Positions 46,401 through 54,124 of a stretch of 64,000 nt of DNA are shown here, piece after piece. The DNA comes from Marinisporobacter sp. (GTDB lineage Bacteria > Bacillota > Clostridia > Peptostreptococcales > Thermotaleaceae). The notes beneath the pieces are model-generated. The model worked only from the letters and a program-made list of their open reading frames with translations. It ran no database searches and was not told the origin of the DNA. The first letter of the stretch is position 1. Each line of letters begins with the position of its first letter. The stretch lies in NCBI GenBank assembly GCA_025210525.1, contig JAOARP010000039.1:169895-233894 (forward strand), read 5' to 3'. Made by a program: the position numbers and the translations under genes.

Positions 46401-46477
46401 CCTAAAAATGCAATAATCACTGCTAAGAATAGGGTTACTTTTCTTTCTTTTATAAGCTGCTTGATTAATTTATTCAA
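43409..46477 (-). CDS. RND-family efflux transporter (AcrB/HAE1-like)
   Basis: 1022 residues with 12 TM helices and two large outer loops. The N-terminal amphipathic start (LIKERKVTLFLAVIIAFLGV), YPGASPKDVKDLVTSKIEDE, GILVDNAIVISDTI, and LIGLVVKNGILLIEYINDARKGG with the later helices mark the RND family. The Asp-Asp/Lys relay positions of the inner-membrane core appear as LVDNAIVI and the VVKNGIL block. Substrates are unknown; the TetR context suggests drugs or toxic metabolites. It starts 13 bp after the fusion-protein gene. Confidence 0.93.
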   Translation of the reverse strand: MNKLIKQLIKERKVTLFLAVIIAFLGVYAYYVLPRQESPDVSFPAAMIITPYPGASPKDVKDLVTSKIEDELAELDGIDEIQGISNQGLSITVPMFTANTDYDKAMQDVRNAVADAESELPKGAFVNEINTDIVSTAGIIISLSGENYSYEQLASFGELFKDKLTGLEGITKFEIEGEVDKEVKVDIDAAKLNQLGLSIADVDQIIQSQNIEIPSGKIEYKSGEITVKTPGIYGNIDDIKNTIISVSRNTGVVTRLSDIANVYMDLEDGVEKYKQKGLNTVLLTGYFEKGKNVVIIGKDVRVALDEVKGQLPEDLIVEEIIYQPDDVAKSVNDFMINLLEGIVLVVVIVFLGMGLRNALVVSTAIPMSILMTFGVMYLMKIYIHQMSLTALIVALGILVDNAIVISDTIQVKIDEGESRLDAAYNGTTVSSIPIFTATLTTIAAFSPLLGMPGAAGKFLGSIPMVLIISIIAAYIVSMFITPAMAAISFRPSKKKSDKEGGLRLFFKNTLKFGLKWKKSTIIVTFLVLIFVMKILMPQLPSEFFPYADKDIFYIEMNTEMTGSIDATEKLTDEVVALLSEEPEIKSYTVSVGNGLPKYYITVPVATPSQDYGQMLCKFDLGDKKNRRFEDKVVFLNYIQNKLDANISGGKCSAKLLANAKPAEAKVILRLSSDNLDRLREVSNLLKEEIAKIPGTTNVRHDMKDKTYELNVDVDEEVASNLGISKYDIQKQINVALYGSASSVFRRDGNEYNIKVSSDINSVEELENLEIKSSMTNNKIPLKQFAKVTYSKKDDTIKTFNREQTVELLANELPGYSPATIEDTIEFELLPKLDTSGVKIDFAGEREDISENFGIVGLLAVFAIFIIYVILVVQFNSFIQPMVIMITIPLSLIGSVAGLFIFNKPMSLTAFLGIIALIGLVVKNGILLIEYINDARKGGDSIDDACIDAVGKRFNAIILSATTTVIGLAPLAVSGSGLFGPMAISLMFGLMASTFLTMVVIPVVYSLVEGFMEKIKNKRKVEA

Positions 46478-46489
46478 TGCTAAAACCCC

Positions 46490-47584
46490 CTATTCTACAA
46501 TATTTACCTTTGAACCATCATTTAAATTTTTCATCCCACTTATAGCTAATAATTCTTCCGGGCTTACCCCTTCTACCATTACTTGATCTTCATGATTTTT
46601 AAGAAGGGTAATAGTTCTTTTAAAAGCTCTATCTTCCTTTACTATGTATACATAATCTTCTCCATTTGAAAAGATAGACTGCATAGGAATCCATACACCC
46701 TGCTCTTCTCCTATATCAAAGGATACCTTAGCAATGGATCCTAATCTATAGTTTTTATCCTCTACACGTACTTCTGCATTATATGTTCTCGTTGAAAGAT
46801 CTGGTGCTTCATCAATATTTGTAATGACGCCCTTTGCTATTTCGCCATCTATATCAATAGTCGCTTTTGTTCCTTCCTTAATCTTATTTAAATCCTTTTG
46901 AGCAATTCCAGTATTAATAATTTGCTCCATACTTCTTACTTGAACAATGATTACATAAGACATAGCAGGAGGTGCAATTCTCTCACCTTCTTCATGAGGA
47001 ATATCTACCACAATTCCATCCTCTTTTGCATAAATTACTGATTCATCAAGAGCGATACGAGTATTTTCATAATTCACCTGTGTTGCCTCATGCTGTGATT
47101 TTGCTTGATTATAGGTAGCTATAGAAGTATCTTTTTGTAATTTTACTTGATCATATTGTGATTTAGATATACTTCCTGCTTCATATAATTTTTCCATTTT
47201 ATTAAATTGGTCTTTATTATAATTCATAGCATCTTCAGCTTTTTTTATATTTTCTTCTGTTGATATTAAATTTGCTTTTGCAGCCGATAATTGTAGATTA
47301 AGGTCCTCCTGATCTAATGATGCTAATAAATCTCCTTTTTTTACTTTATCTCCTTTTTTCACATAAACCTGTTTAAGCTTTCCACCTGTTTTAAAGCTAT
47401 AATCCATTATACTTTTAGAATCTACTGTTCCAATATAGTTAAGGGATACAGCATTTTTTGTTTCTTCAACCTTTTGTATTTTTACAGCTCTTACTTTTTC
47501 TTCTGGTTTGGTTTCTTCTGCTTGTGCGCACCCCACTAATAGCAGCATAATGCTCATCATAAAAATTGCTACAATCTTTTTCAT
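46490..47584 (-). CDS. Membrane fusion protein of the RND pump (HlyD type, lipoprotein)
   Basis: 364 residues. Lipoprotein signal (FMMSIMLLLVGC) followed by the lipoyl-like and hairpin regions (LKQVYVKKGDKVKKGDLLAS, QSQHEATQVNYENTRIALDE) and the beta-barrel with GERIAPPAMSYVIIVQVRS. It links the pump to the outside layer. AAAGGATG start. It follows the TetR gene after an operator. Confidence 0.92.
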   Translation of the reverse strand: MKKIVAIFMMSIMLLLVGCAQAEETKPEEKVRAVKIQKVEETKNAVSLNYIGTVDSKSIMDYSFKTGGKLKQVYVKKGDKVKKGDLLASLDQEDLNLQLSAAKANLISTEENIKKAEDAMNYNKDQFNKMEKLYEAGSISKSQYDQVKLQKDTSIATYNQAKSQHEATQVNYENTRIALDESVIYAKEDGIVVDIPHEEGERIAPPAMSYVIIVQVRSMEQIINTGIAQKDLNKIKEGTKATIDIDGEIAKGVITNIDEAPDLSTRTYNAEVRVEDKNYRLGSIAKVSFDIGEEQGVWIPMQSIFSNGEDYVYIVKEDRAFKRTITLLKNHEDQVMVEGVSPEELLAISGMKNLNDGSKVNIVE

Positions 47585-47647
47585 GGTCTTTTCATCCTTT
47601 CTTTATGAATATATTGTTGATAAATGTAATTTTTTACCTATAATGAA

Positions 47648-47661
47648 TGAACATTTATTCA
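47648..47661. promoter_or_regulatory. TetR operator, copy 1 (ahead of the fusion protein gene)
   Basis: TGAACATTTATTCA is a near-palindrome nearly identical in layout to the copy at 48281-48294. It lies 64 bp ahead of the fusion-protein start. Binding by the TetR protein encoded just upstream is inferred. Confidence 0.65.
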
Positions 47662-47679
47662 TTAATGAGGTAAAAAAAT

Positions 47680-48264
47680 TTATTTTAATGCATTTACACA
47701 CATATTCGTTATTCTTTTTGCTAATTCTTCTGTTAATAATTCTTCATAATTAGCTTTTTTTATCATTTCTGCTAAATACATAAAGGGAATAGTAAAAATC
47801 ACTACCGCTATATCCTCTTCTGTAGTTTTAGGATTTATTTCTTTTCTATTTAATCCAACTTTCCTAATTTTTTGTACAATTTCAAGTTGTTCACATTTTT
47901 TCTTTTCAGATTTTTCATCAAAGTCCACTTCAAATATGAGGGCAATAATAAATTTAGCAATCAATAAATCTTCCTTTGCTAATTGAAATAACTTATCTAC
48001 CAGATCTTCAATCATTTCATAAAAGCTTTTGTTCTGGCTAAAGTTTTCTATAAAACCTTCTTTTAGTTCCTTTAATCGAGTATCTACTAAATCTTCTATT
48101 AAGTCTTCCTTACTACTATAATGTCTATATAAATACCCTGTCGAAACGCCTGCTCTTTTAGCAATACTTGCAATAGAAGCGCCTCGATATCCATATTCAA
48201 TAATCATTTCTATTGCAGCCTTTTTAACTTTTTCTATTTTATTTGGATCTATTTTTCTTGCCAT
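47680..48264 (-). CDS. TetR/AcrR-family regulator of the RND pump
   Basis: 194 residues. The N-terminal helix-turn-helix is classic (EYGYRGASIASIAKRAGVST, GYLYRHYSSKEDL). The ligand domain is helical (FIENFSQNKSFYEMIEDLV). AAAGGATG start. It probably represses itself and the pump operon through the two operator copies. Confidence 0.93.
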   Translation of the reverse strand: MARKIDPNKIEKVKKAAIEMIIEYGYRGASIASIAKRAGVSTGYLYRHYSSKEDLIEDLVDTRLKELKEGFIENFSQNKSFYEMIEDLVDKLFQLAKEDLLIAKFIIALIFEVDFDEKSEKKKCEQLEIVQKIRKVGLNRKEINPKTTEEDIAVVIFTIPFMYLAEMIKKANYEELLTEELAKRITNMCVNALK

Positions 48265-48280
48265 TTATCTCATCCTTTAA

Positions 48281-48294
48281 TGAATAATTGTTCA
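48281..48294. promoter_or_regulatory. TetR operator, copy 2 (ahead of tetR)
   Basis: TGAATAATTGTTCA, near-palindromic, 17 bp upstream of the tetR start. Fits autoregulation (inferred). Confidence 0.65.
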
Positions 48295-48349
48295 TTTATA
48301 ATAATAAACTCTTTTCTTATAAATTTCAACTGTTTTTTTGTAAAATCTC

Positions 48350-48378
48350 AAAAAAACAGAAGGCTCTTATGCCTTCTA
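48350..48378 (-). terminator. Terminator of the siroheme-reductase-like gene
   Basis: AGAAGGC, loop, GCCTTCT, then GTTTTTTT on the minus strand. Confidence 0.85.
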
Positions 48379-48417
48379 TTTTTATACTTCCTCTATATAA
48401 TCATCTTACCAAATAAA

Positions 48418-49083
48418 TTATGCCTCTATTTGCTTTTTAAATTCTTCCAAGCCAACTCGATCTATATACGCACCTATTCTTTCATGTTTTTTAGCATTTT
48501 CCGCATAAACTTTTATGATCTTATCCACAACAGAAAACACCTCTTCTTCAGATACATTCTCCATTAATAAATCTCCAATTCTTGGCTTGATTCCACCTTT
48601 TCCTCCAACTTGAATCTTAAATCCATTTGGCATACCCATTATACCAATATCTCTAAAGTGGTTATCTGCACAAGAGTTAGGACATCCACTTACCCCTATT
48701 TTTAATTTATTTGGTAACTGCATACCATGATATAATTCATCAAGTTTTAACCCAACTTTTAGTGAATCTTGTCTTCCTCTCTTACAAAATGTAGTTCCAG
48801 GGCATATTTTTACACTTCTCACACAGAGACCAATAGCTGCTCCTGGTTTCATATCTAAATCATTCCAAGCATGATCAATATCTTCTTCCTTAATACCAAC
48901 AATCGCTATACGTTGTGCTCCTGTTACCTTTATAGCCTGAGCACCGTATTTGTCTGCCACATCTGCTAATTTTCTCAATGTATCTGAAGATACAACACCT
49001 CCTGGTAAATGGGGTGCGATTGCATATGTTTCTTTATCTCTTTGAACAACGGCTCCTTTTTCTAATAAATCTTTTCCTGCCAT
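48418..49083 (-). CDS. Stand-alone nitrite/sulfite reductase-like hemoprotein (221 aa)
   Basis: Half-length member of the siroheme-[4Fe-4S] reductase family. The cluster/siroheme cysteines are in SVKICPGTTFCKRG and GVSGCPNSCADNHFRD (the C-x5-C plus C-x3-C layout). The N-terminal PHLPGGVVSSDTLRKLADVA is the ferrodoxin-like half. Full enzymes have two such halves; short archaeal and clostridial proteins of about 220 residues work as dimers or as assembly factors. The substrate cannot be told. AGGAGATA start, terminator after. Confidence 0.85.
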   Translation of the reverse strand: MAGKDLLEKGAVVQRDKETYAIAPHLPGGVVSSDTLRKLADVADKYGAQAIKVTGAQRIAIVGIKEEDIDHAWNDLDMKPGAAIGLCVRSVKICPGTTFCKRGRQDSLKVGLKLDELYHGMQLPNKLKIGVSGCPNSCADNHFRDIGIMGMPNGFKIQVGGKGGIKPRIGDLLMENVSEEEVFSVVDKIIKVYAENAKKHERIGAYIDRVGLEEFKKQIEA

Positions 49084-49143
49084 AGTATCTCCTCCTTTTC
49101 AAAACACCCTCATTATATCATAAAAAGAGGTGTCAAAAAAGCG

Positions 49144-50247
49144 CTAGAAATGTACATGGACAAGCCAAAATTTTATTCCTTTGTCATTCCATCCCAAATC
49201 CCAGGGTACTCGATATCTATCTGTATTATGAGAATTTACAAGAGGATACCCCTTTGAATCAGCTCCTGTTATAACAGATATATGGGTAACCTTTCCCTTC
49301 TTTTCATATGCTACAAAATCTCCAGGCTGAAGTTTATAAGCAGCTTTATATACTTTTTCATAACTTCCATAAGCAACCTTTGAAGCTCTTCCACTATAAA
49401 TCATATAATCCTTAAAACCATGAGCATTAATCCATGCCTTTGTAGCACCTTTTCCATAATTCCACGAATAATTTTTTCTAAACTTTCCTCCTTCATGTAA
49501 AATTTGAGAAGCAAAGTTTGCACAATCGCCCCCTAAGGGATTGTAATTTCTATACTTTTTATTGTATGAATAATTTTCTTCTCCTGCTGCTCCACAATAT
49601 TGATCTGCGTAAGCTAAAGCATTTTTTCTTCTTTCTAGCATATTGGAAAAATCCCTAAAATCTTGTGCTAGAATATATTCTCTTATTTTTTCCGTTTTCA
49701 TCCCATCAAGATGCATAGAATCTGCAAAGGGGTCTGTATACCATTCTCTTATAATTATCCATCCCTCATCGGTAGATTTAAGATCTAAAGAGTGATACGT
49801 TCCTATTCTAAAAAGATTGCTTTTTTCTGGATCATTTTCATAAACATATTTATATTCAGAACAAACCGTCAAATTTATTGTCGTTCGATCCTCTTTATCC
49901 TTTACCCACTTGATCATTACGATTGGATGGATATCTGTAAATTTTATTCCTTGTTTATCAGACCACTTATGTAAATATTTCATTTTTTTTAATTCATGCT
50001 CATATGCCCATACTCCATATTTTCTTGAACAATCATATAGTTTTTTTAATGTTTCTGTATCCTCATTTAAAATAGCTGCTGTTCTTTCATTAAAGATTTT
50101 TTGTATTTCTTGTGTGATTTCATTTTCTTCAAAAACAGTAGCTACCTTAGGAATATAACAAAATGAAAACATAAACAAAATAAAAAAAGCCAAAATGCCT
50201 AATAATATAAGTAACTTTTTTTTCTTGATGGTAACAAATATAAGCAC
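49144..50247 (-). CDS. Exported amidase-domain protein (Amidase_6)
   Basis: 367 residues, GTG start behind GGAGGGGG. One N-terminal hydrophobic segment (LLILLGILAFFILFMFSFCY) exports or anchors it. After an unknown domain of about 180 residues comes NALAYADQYCG, then PLGGDCANFASQILHEGG (catalytic Cys of the papain-like fold) and GDFVAYEKKGKVTHISVITG (catalytic His). Likely a cell-wall or murein amidase/peptidase. Gene alone, followed by a terminator. Confidence 0.85.
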   Translation of the reverse strand: MLIFVTIKKKKLLILLGILAFFILFMFSFCYIPKVATVFEENEITQEIQKIFNERTAAILNEDTETLKKLYDCSRKYGVWAYEHELKKMKYLHKWSDKQGIKFTDIHPIVMIKWVKDKEDRTTINLTVCSEYKYVYENDPEKSNLFRIGTYHSLDLKSTDEGWIIIREWYTDPFADSMHLDGMKTEKIREYILAQDFRDFSNMLERRKNALAYADQYCGAAGEENYSYNKKYRNYNPLGGDCANFASQILHEGGKFRKNYSWNYGKGATKAWINAHGFKDYMIYSGRASKVAYGSYEKVYKAAYKLQPGDFVAYEKKGKVTHISVITGADSKGYPLVNSHNTDRYRVPWDLGWNDKGIKFWLVHVHF

Positions 50248-50288
50248 CCTACCCCCTCCTCAAAACCTATTCATAAGAGTATATGTAA

Positions 50289-50330
50289 AAAAATAAAAAA
50301 GTAGGATAGAAAATCCATACTTTTTTATCA
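50289..50330. terminator. Bidirectional terminator after the PglX-like gene
   Basis: AAAAAAGTAGGAT, loop AGAAA, ATCCATACTTTTTT; T-runs on both strands. Confidence 0.85.
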
Positions 50331-50351
50331 TATCTCAATACCATTTATTTC

Positions 50352-53300
50352 TTAAATTTTGTACAATACTTCTTTTAGCTTTTGATAATTCATTTGTATC
50401 CCATCATCTAAATCAATCTTCACACCATCATTCTCTATTTTCTTTAAAGCTTGATCATATCTAATTAACTCTTCTAGCTTTTTTTCAAGTCCTATTACAT
50501 CTCTCTCTAAACTTTTATTTTTCTCTTTTTCAAATAATATTCTTAGAGCAACTCTTTTTTGTGTGTATTTTTCCAAAAGCTTTCCTATATAATTTTTTCT
50601 TATATAAGAAATAGTATCTTGGTTAAATCTATGTATATATAATAGCCCTTGAAAAGCTTTATACTTTCCAGATGTAAACAATAAATAAATAGGTCGCCTT
50701 TGATACATTTTTATATGATCTTTGTAAAACTGGTTTTGAAAATATTTTTTCATATATCCTACTGAGCTTTCATCTTTTCTACCTAATGTATTTGTGATAA
50801 AATCTAGGTTTTTACTACTCGTTTCTTCTCCAAAAGTAACTTTCAAAAATGCTATAAACTTTGATGTAATATCCATCGCTCCATTCATTAACAATATATT
50901 GTCCTTTATAGGATGGAACAGTTTATATTTTTCATCAACAAATGCTCCTCCTGCAAAAATGATCCCTTCTTGATCTAAACTATATCTGCCAAGCATGCAT
51001 CCCACCCCATAGGAGATAAAAGTTTTTACTGCCCTTTTTATATCTATCATTTTCATAGTAATATCTTTCTCTTCTACGTATGGGGCAATGTACTCTTTAA
51101 GACCGTACAGTTCAATAAATATTTCATTTAATTTTTCTTCATTTTCCTTCATTTTTTTGATCTGCTTTTTTTTGAAAGCTTTCCAATTTTCAAAAGCTTT
51201 CTCAATGGTACAATCTCCTTTTTTTTGCTGTAAAAATGGATGCTCCCTAAAATGCCATGATGTTTCATCCTCATCCCAATCCATTTTAGAAATTTTTATG
51301 CATTCTTTTGTCAAAGTATCTATTTTTTCTTTTACTCCTTCATTTTGAGGAAAAGTCACTGGAATATTGCCTATATTTCCAGGCTGAAAATTTAATGTTG
51401 GATTCAACATCATTAAATTCATGTAAGTGATTTTTGAGCACAAAAGAGCTATTAAAAATAAGATATACTCCTCTTTAGGAAAAATACATGATCCTGCCGT
51501 ATCAAATATAAATCCTTCCTCTGCCATCCTTACTCCAAACTTCGCACTGCTTACAAAGGACCAAGTAATTCCTTTTTTAAAATAATAATATGTATTTGCA
51601 ATCCCTATATTTGAACTTCTTGAAGCATTGAGTTTTCTATTATATGCTCGAACTTCCTCACCATCATTTTCCCAATTTACAACATAAAAATGATTACCAT
51701 ACCATTTTCTAAAATCGCCTCCCTTGTTATAAGGAAACCATTTCAACCTACTATTTTTTGCACTTTCTCTATCTTTAAAATCAAAGCCAATATGATTGAT
51801 ATCTACTTCATACCAACGTCTTACAAATCTTTTATTATCACTTGTCTGAAGACCTACCCTAGCAGCAGCAATTTTTTTTAAGGGAATACTATTTTTAAAC
51901 ACTTCCATCATAGCATCATTTGCCCAATAAGCAATGGGAGTCCCTGGAATCTTTTTGAAATTTTTAATAGCGCATTTGTACCTATAAGATACACATTTAT
52001 CTTTTATAGCTTCTAAAACCTTGATAGGTTGATTTTTTGCTCCTCTAAAAGAAGAAAGCTTGATAAAATCTCCTATATCATTTTTTTGATTATTTCTCAA
52101 AACAAATGTACATATAGGTACCGTAGCTTCTTCAAAGCTAGAATATTCAAGCTGTAAAAGATTCACAATATCCTTATGAAAAACAATATATTCCCGTAGT
52201 TTTTCATATCTTTTAATAAACATCCACACAAAAGGGGTCATAAAAGCTAAATAACCATCTTTCTTTGCATAATCCATACTTTTTCTCATAAATACAGCAA
52301 ATAAATCACCTTTATAGTCCTTAAAATGCTTGTCTACATATCGCTTCAATTTCATATTCATCATTTTATTAGATAAGTAGGGAGGATTTGCGATAACCAT
52401 TTCATATCTTTGACTCATGATTTTAGCTTGCTTTACTAATTTTTCTATAATTCTTTTAAAATCTTGATCCTTTAAGCTTTTCATTTTTTCTTTCCAAAAT
52501 TCTTCATCAAAATCCTTTATTTGAATAATAGATCCATATTCTTTGGCATCATAGAAAACATCTAAAAGATTATCAATCTGATTTTTAGCATATTCAATAT
52601 TTCCTTTAGCTATTTTTTTCAATAACTCATCTCTTTGATTGATTATACTATTGCTTTCTTCAATACAACATATATTGAGAATAATCTTTTCATCCTTCAT
52701 TTTATGAAAAAAATGCTTATCTTTCTCACATGCCTTCATCATTAATACAAAGCTAGCTAACTGACAAGCTTTTTCATCTATCTCTAATCCATATAAGTTA
52801 TGTCTTAAAATCAGCTTTGGAATATCTTGTTCTAGATATCCCTCATGCTGATATATATCATAAAGGATTTCAAAGGCATACACCAAAATATGCCCAGCAC
52901 CGCAAGCAGGGTCTAAAGCTTTTATACTTTTAGGATCAATCCTTTTGTGAGGTACCCCTTCACCCTTAATATAAAATTCCAATTTACTTTCTAACTTTTT
53001 ATCCTGCATATACTCTATCCAATATCTACCTAATGTATTTTCTACCATATATTTTACAATCCATTTTGGAGTAAATAACTGCGTTGCTGGAATAATTTCA
53101 TCTTTTGAAATTCTACTATTATTCAACCTTACAATTTTCTTATGCTTTTCCCACATAAAATATTGATGCAACCACCCTATCGTTTCAATTTCTTCCCAAT
53201 CCTCTTTTGATATGCTTTCAAAATTTAAAACCTCCTTTAATAGCTTATCTTCTAATAAATATGGAAATAAATTTTTCATATTATCTGAGACATCCCTAAA

Positions 53301-53585
53301 AATAGATGGAAACATTTTATTTAATTGACTGCATGTACCTATCATCTTGTTTCTTAAGTCATCATTATTTCTATATTGATTTATGTTAGTAAATACTTGT
53401 AAATTTTGTGGCAAATATTCTCTTATTTCCATATATCTTAAAATCATCAACCAATAAAAATAATCATAGCTCACCTCTTCTATCTGTTCTTCACAGCCCC
53501 CTAACTGCAAAGCTTTCTCCCCGACTTTTTCTACCAGCACTTTTTTTGCTCGAATAGCAAAATTTTTGATGCTTTTTTTATTCAT
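50352..53585 (-). CDS. PglX-like adenine-specific DNA methyltransferase (orphan)
   Basis: 1077 residues. The N-terminal IPATQLFTPKWIVKYMVENT and the SAM site ALDPACGAGHILVYAFEILY are followed by the catalytic NPPY in MVIANPPYLSNKM, and long target-recognition/C-terminal regions. The overall order matches PglX of BREX systems, and also Eco57I-type enzymes. No other BREX gene (brxA, brxB, brxC, pglZ, brxL) lies near. The ATG at 53585 (GGATGAGG) is taken instead of one 23 codons upstream. Its role is modification, alone or with distant partners. Confidence 0.82.
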   Translation of the reverse strand: MNKKSIKNFAIRAKKVLVEKVGEKALQLGGCEEQIEEVSYDYFYWLMILRYMEIREYLPQNLQVFTNINQYRNNDDLRNKMIGTCSQLNKMFPSIFRDVSDNMKNLFPYLLEDKLLKEVLNFESISKEDWEEIETIGWLHQYFMWEKHKKIVRLNNSRISKDEIIPATQLFTPKWIVKYMVENTLGRYWIEYMQDKKLESKLEFYIKGEGVPHKRIDPKSIKALDPACGAGHILVYAFEILYDIYQHEGYLEQDIPKLILRHNLYGLEIDEKACQLASFVLMMKACEKDKHFFHKMKDEKIILNICCIEESNSIINQRDELLKKIAKGNIEYAKNQIDNLLDVFYDAKEYGSIIQIKDFDEEFWKEKMKSLKDQDFKRIIEKLVKQAKIMSQRYEMVIANPPYLSNKMMNMKLKRYVDKHFKDYKGDLFAVFMRKSMDYAKKDGYLAFMTPFVWMFIKRYEKLREYIVFHKDIVNLLQLEYSSFEEATVPICTFVLRNNQKNDIGDFIKLSSFRGAKNQPIKVLEAIKDKCVSYRYKCAIKNFKKIPGTPIAYWANDAMMEVFKNSIPLKKIAAARVGLQTSDNKRFVRRWYEVDINHIGFDFKDRESAKNSRLKWFPYNKGGDFRKWYGNHFYVVNWENDGEEVRAYNRKLNASRSSNIGIANTYYYFKKGITWSFVSSAKFGVRMAEEGFIFDTAGSCIFPKEEYILFLIALLCSKITYMNLMMLNPTLNFQPGNIGNIPVTFPQNEGVKEKIDTLTKECIKISKMDWDEDETSWHFREHPFLQQKKGDCTIEKAFENWKAFKKKQIKKMKENEEKLNEIFIELYGLKEYIAPYVEEKDITMKMIDIKRAVKTFISYGVGCMLGRYSLDQEGIIFAGGAFVDEKYKLFHPIKDNILLMNGAMDITSKFIAFLKVTFGEETSSKNLDFITNTLGRKDESSVGYMKKYFQNQFYKDHIKMYQRRPIYLLFTSGKYKAFQGLLYIHRFNQDTISYIRKNYIGKLLEKYTQKRVALRILFEKEKNKSLERDVIGLEKKLEELIRYDQALKKIENDGVKIDLDDGIQMNYQKLKEVLYKI

Positions 53586-53680
53586 CCTCATCCCCCCCTG
53601 TAAATTTTTAACTATTTTTACTATTTCTACAATATCCCTGTACTTCCTTTTCAACTATTCAATTATTTTATATAAAAATA

Positions 53681-53711
53681 AAAAGTTCCTACTATTTTCA
53701 GCAGAAACTCT
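53681..53711 (-). terminator. Terminator of the L,D-transpeptidase remnant
   Basis: AGTTTCTGCTGAAAATAGTAGGAACT with one mismatch, followed on the minus strand by TTTTTATTTTTAT. Confidence 0.75.
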
Positions 53712-54103
53712 CACTCAAACAATTGAATGCCCAAGGCTTTATAAAATTCTATATCTACATTATGGGTAAGCTTTAATCCATAGTCCTTTCGAAATTTAAT
53801 CACATATTTTTTCATACCTTCTCCATAAATACCATCTACCCATAATGGGTAATATCCTCTTTTTTTCATATATCTTTGTACTTCATAAACATCTGCTCCT
53901 CTAAACCCTGGCTCTATTATACGAAAGCCATTCCCAAAAGGACCAAATGTTCCCTCTTGTATAGTTACAGGAGTTCCTACCTTTATAAACTTATATAATT
54001 CCTCTACATCTTTGTTATTCATTCTAATGCAACCATGAGAAGATGCCCAACCTATAGAATTTGGTTTGTTGGTACCGTGTATTCCGTATTTACCCCATGC
54101 TAC
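53711..54103 (-). pseudogene. C-terminal part of an L,D-transpeptidase with a PG-binding domain, 5' part missing
   Basis: The frame reads [18 protein letters not shown], then [11 protein letters not shown] (the catalytic SHGCIR of YkuD transpeptidases) and, at the end, a peptidoglycan-binding repeat ([36 protein letters not shown]). It is cut at 54104 by an in-frame TAA, and the first two thirds of the gene (export signal, front half of the catalytic domain) are absent. The serine-recombinase gene ends 20 bp away. A short ORF could start at 54022, but it would lack the catalytic Cys. Confidence 0.8.
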
Positions 54104-54124
54104 TTATTAAGAAGAACACATTGT

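Noticed and set aside
50352..53585. Complete BREX defence island
   Set aside because: Only a PglX-like gene is present; neighbours are an amidase-like gene and a transpeptidase remnant, none of them BREX components.
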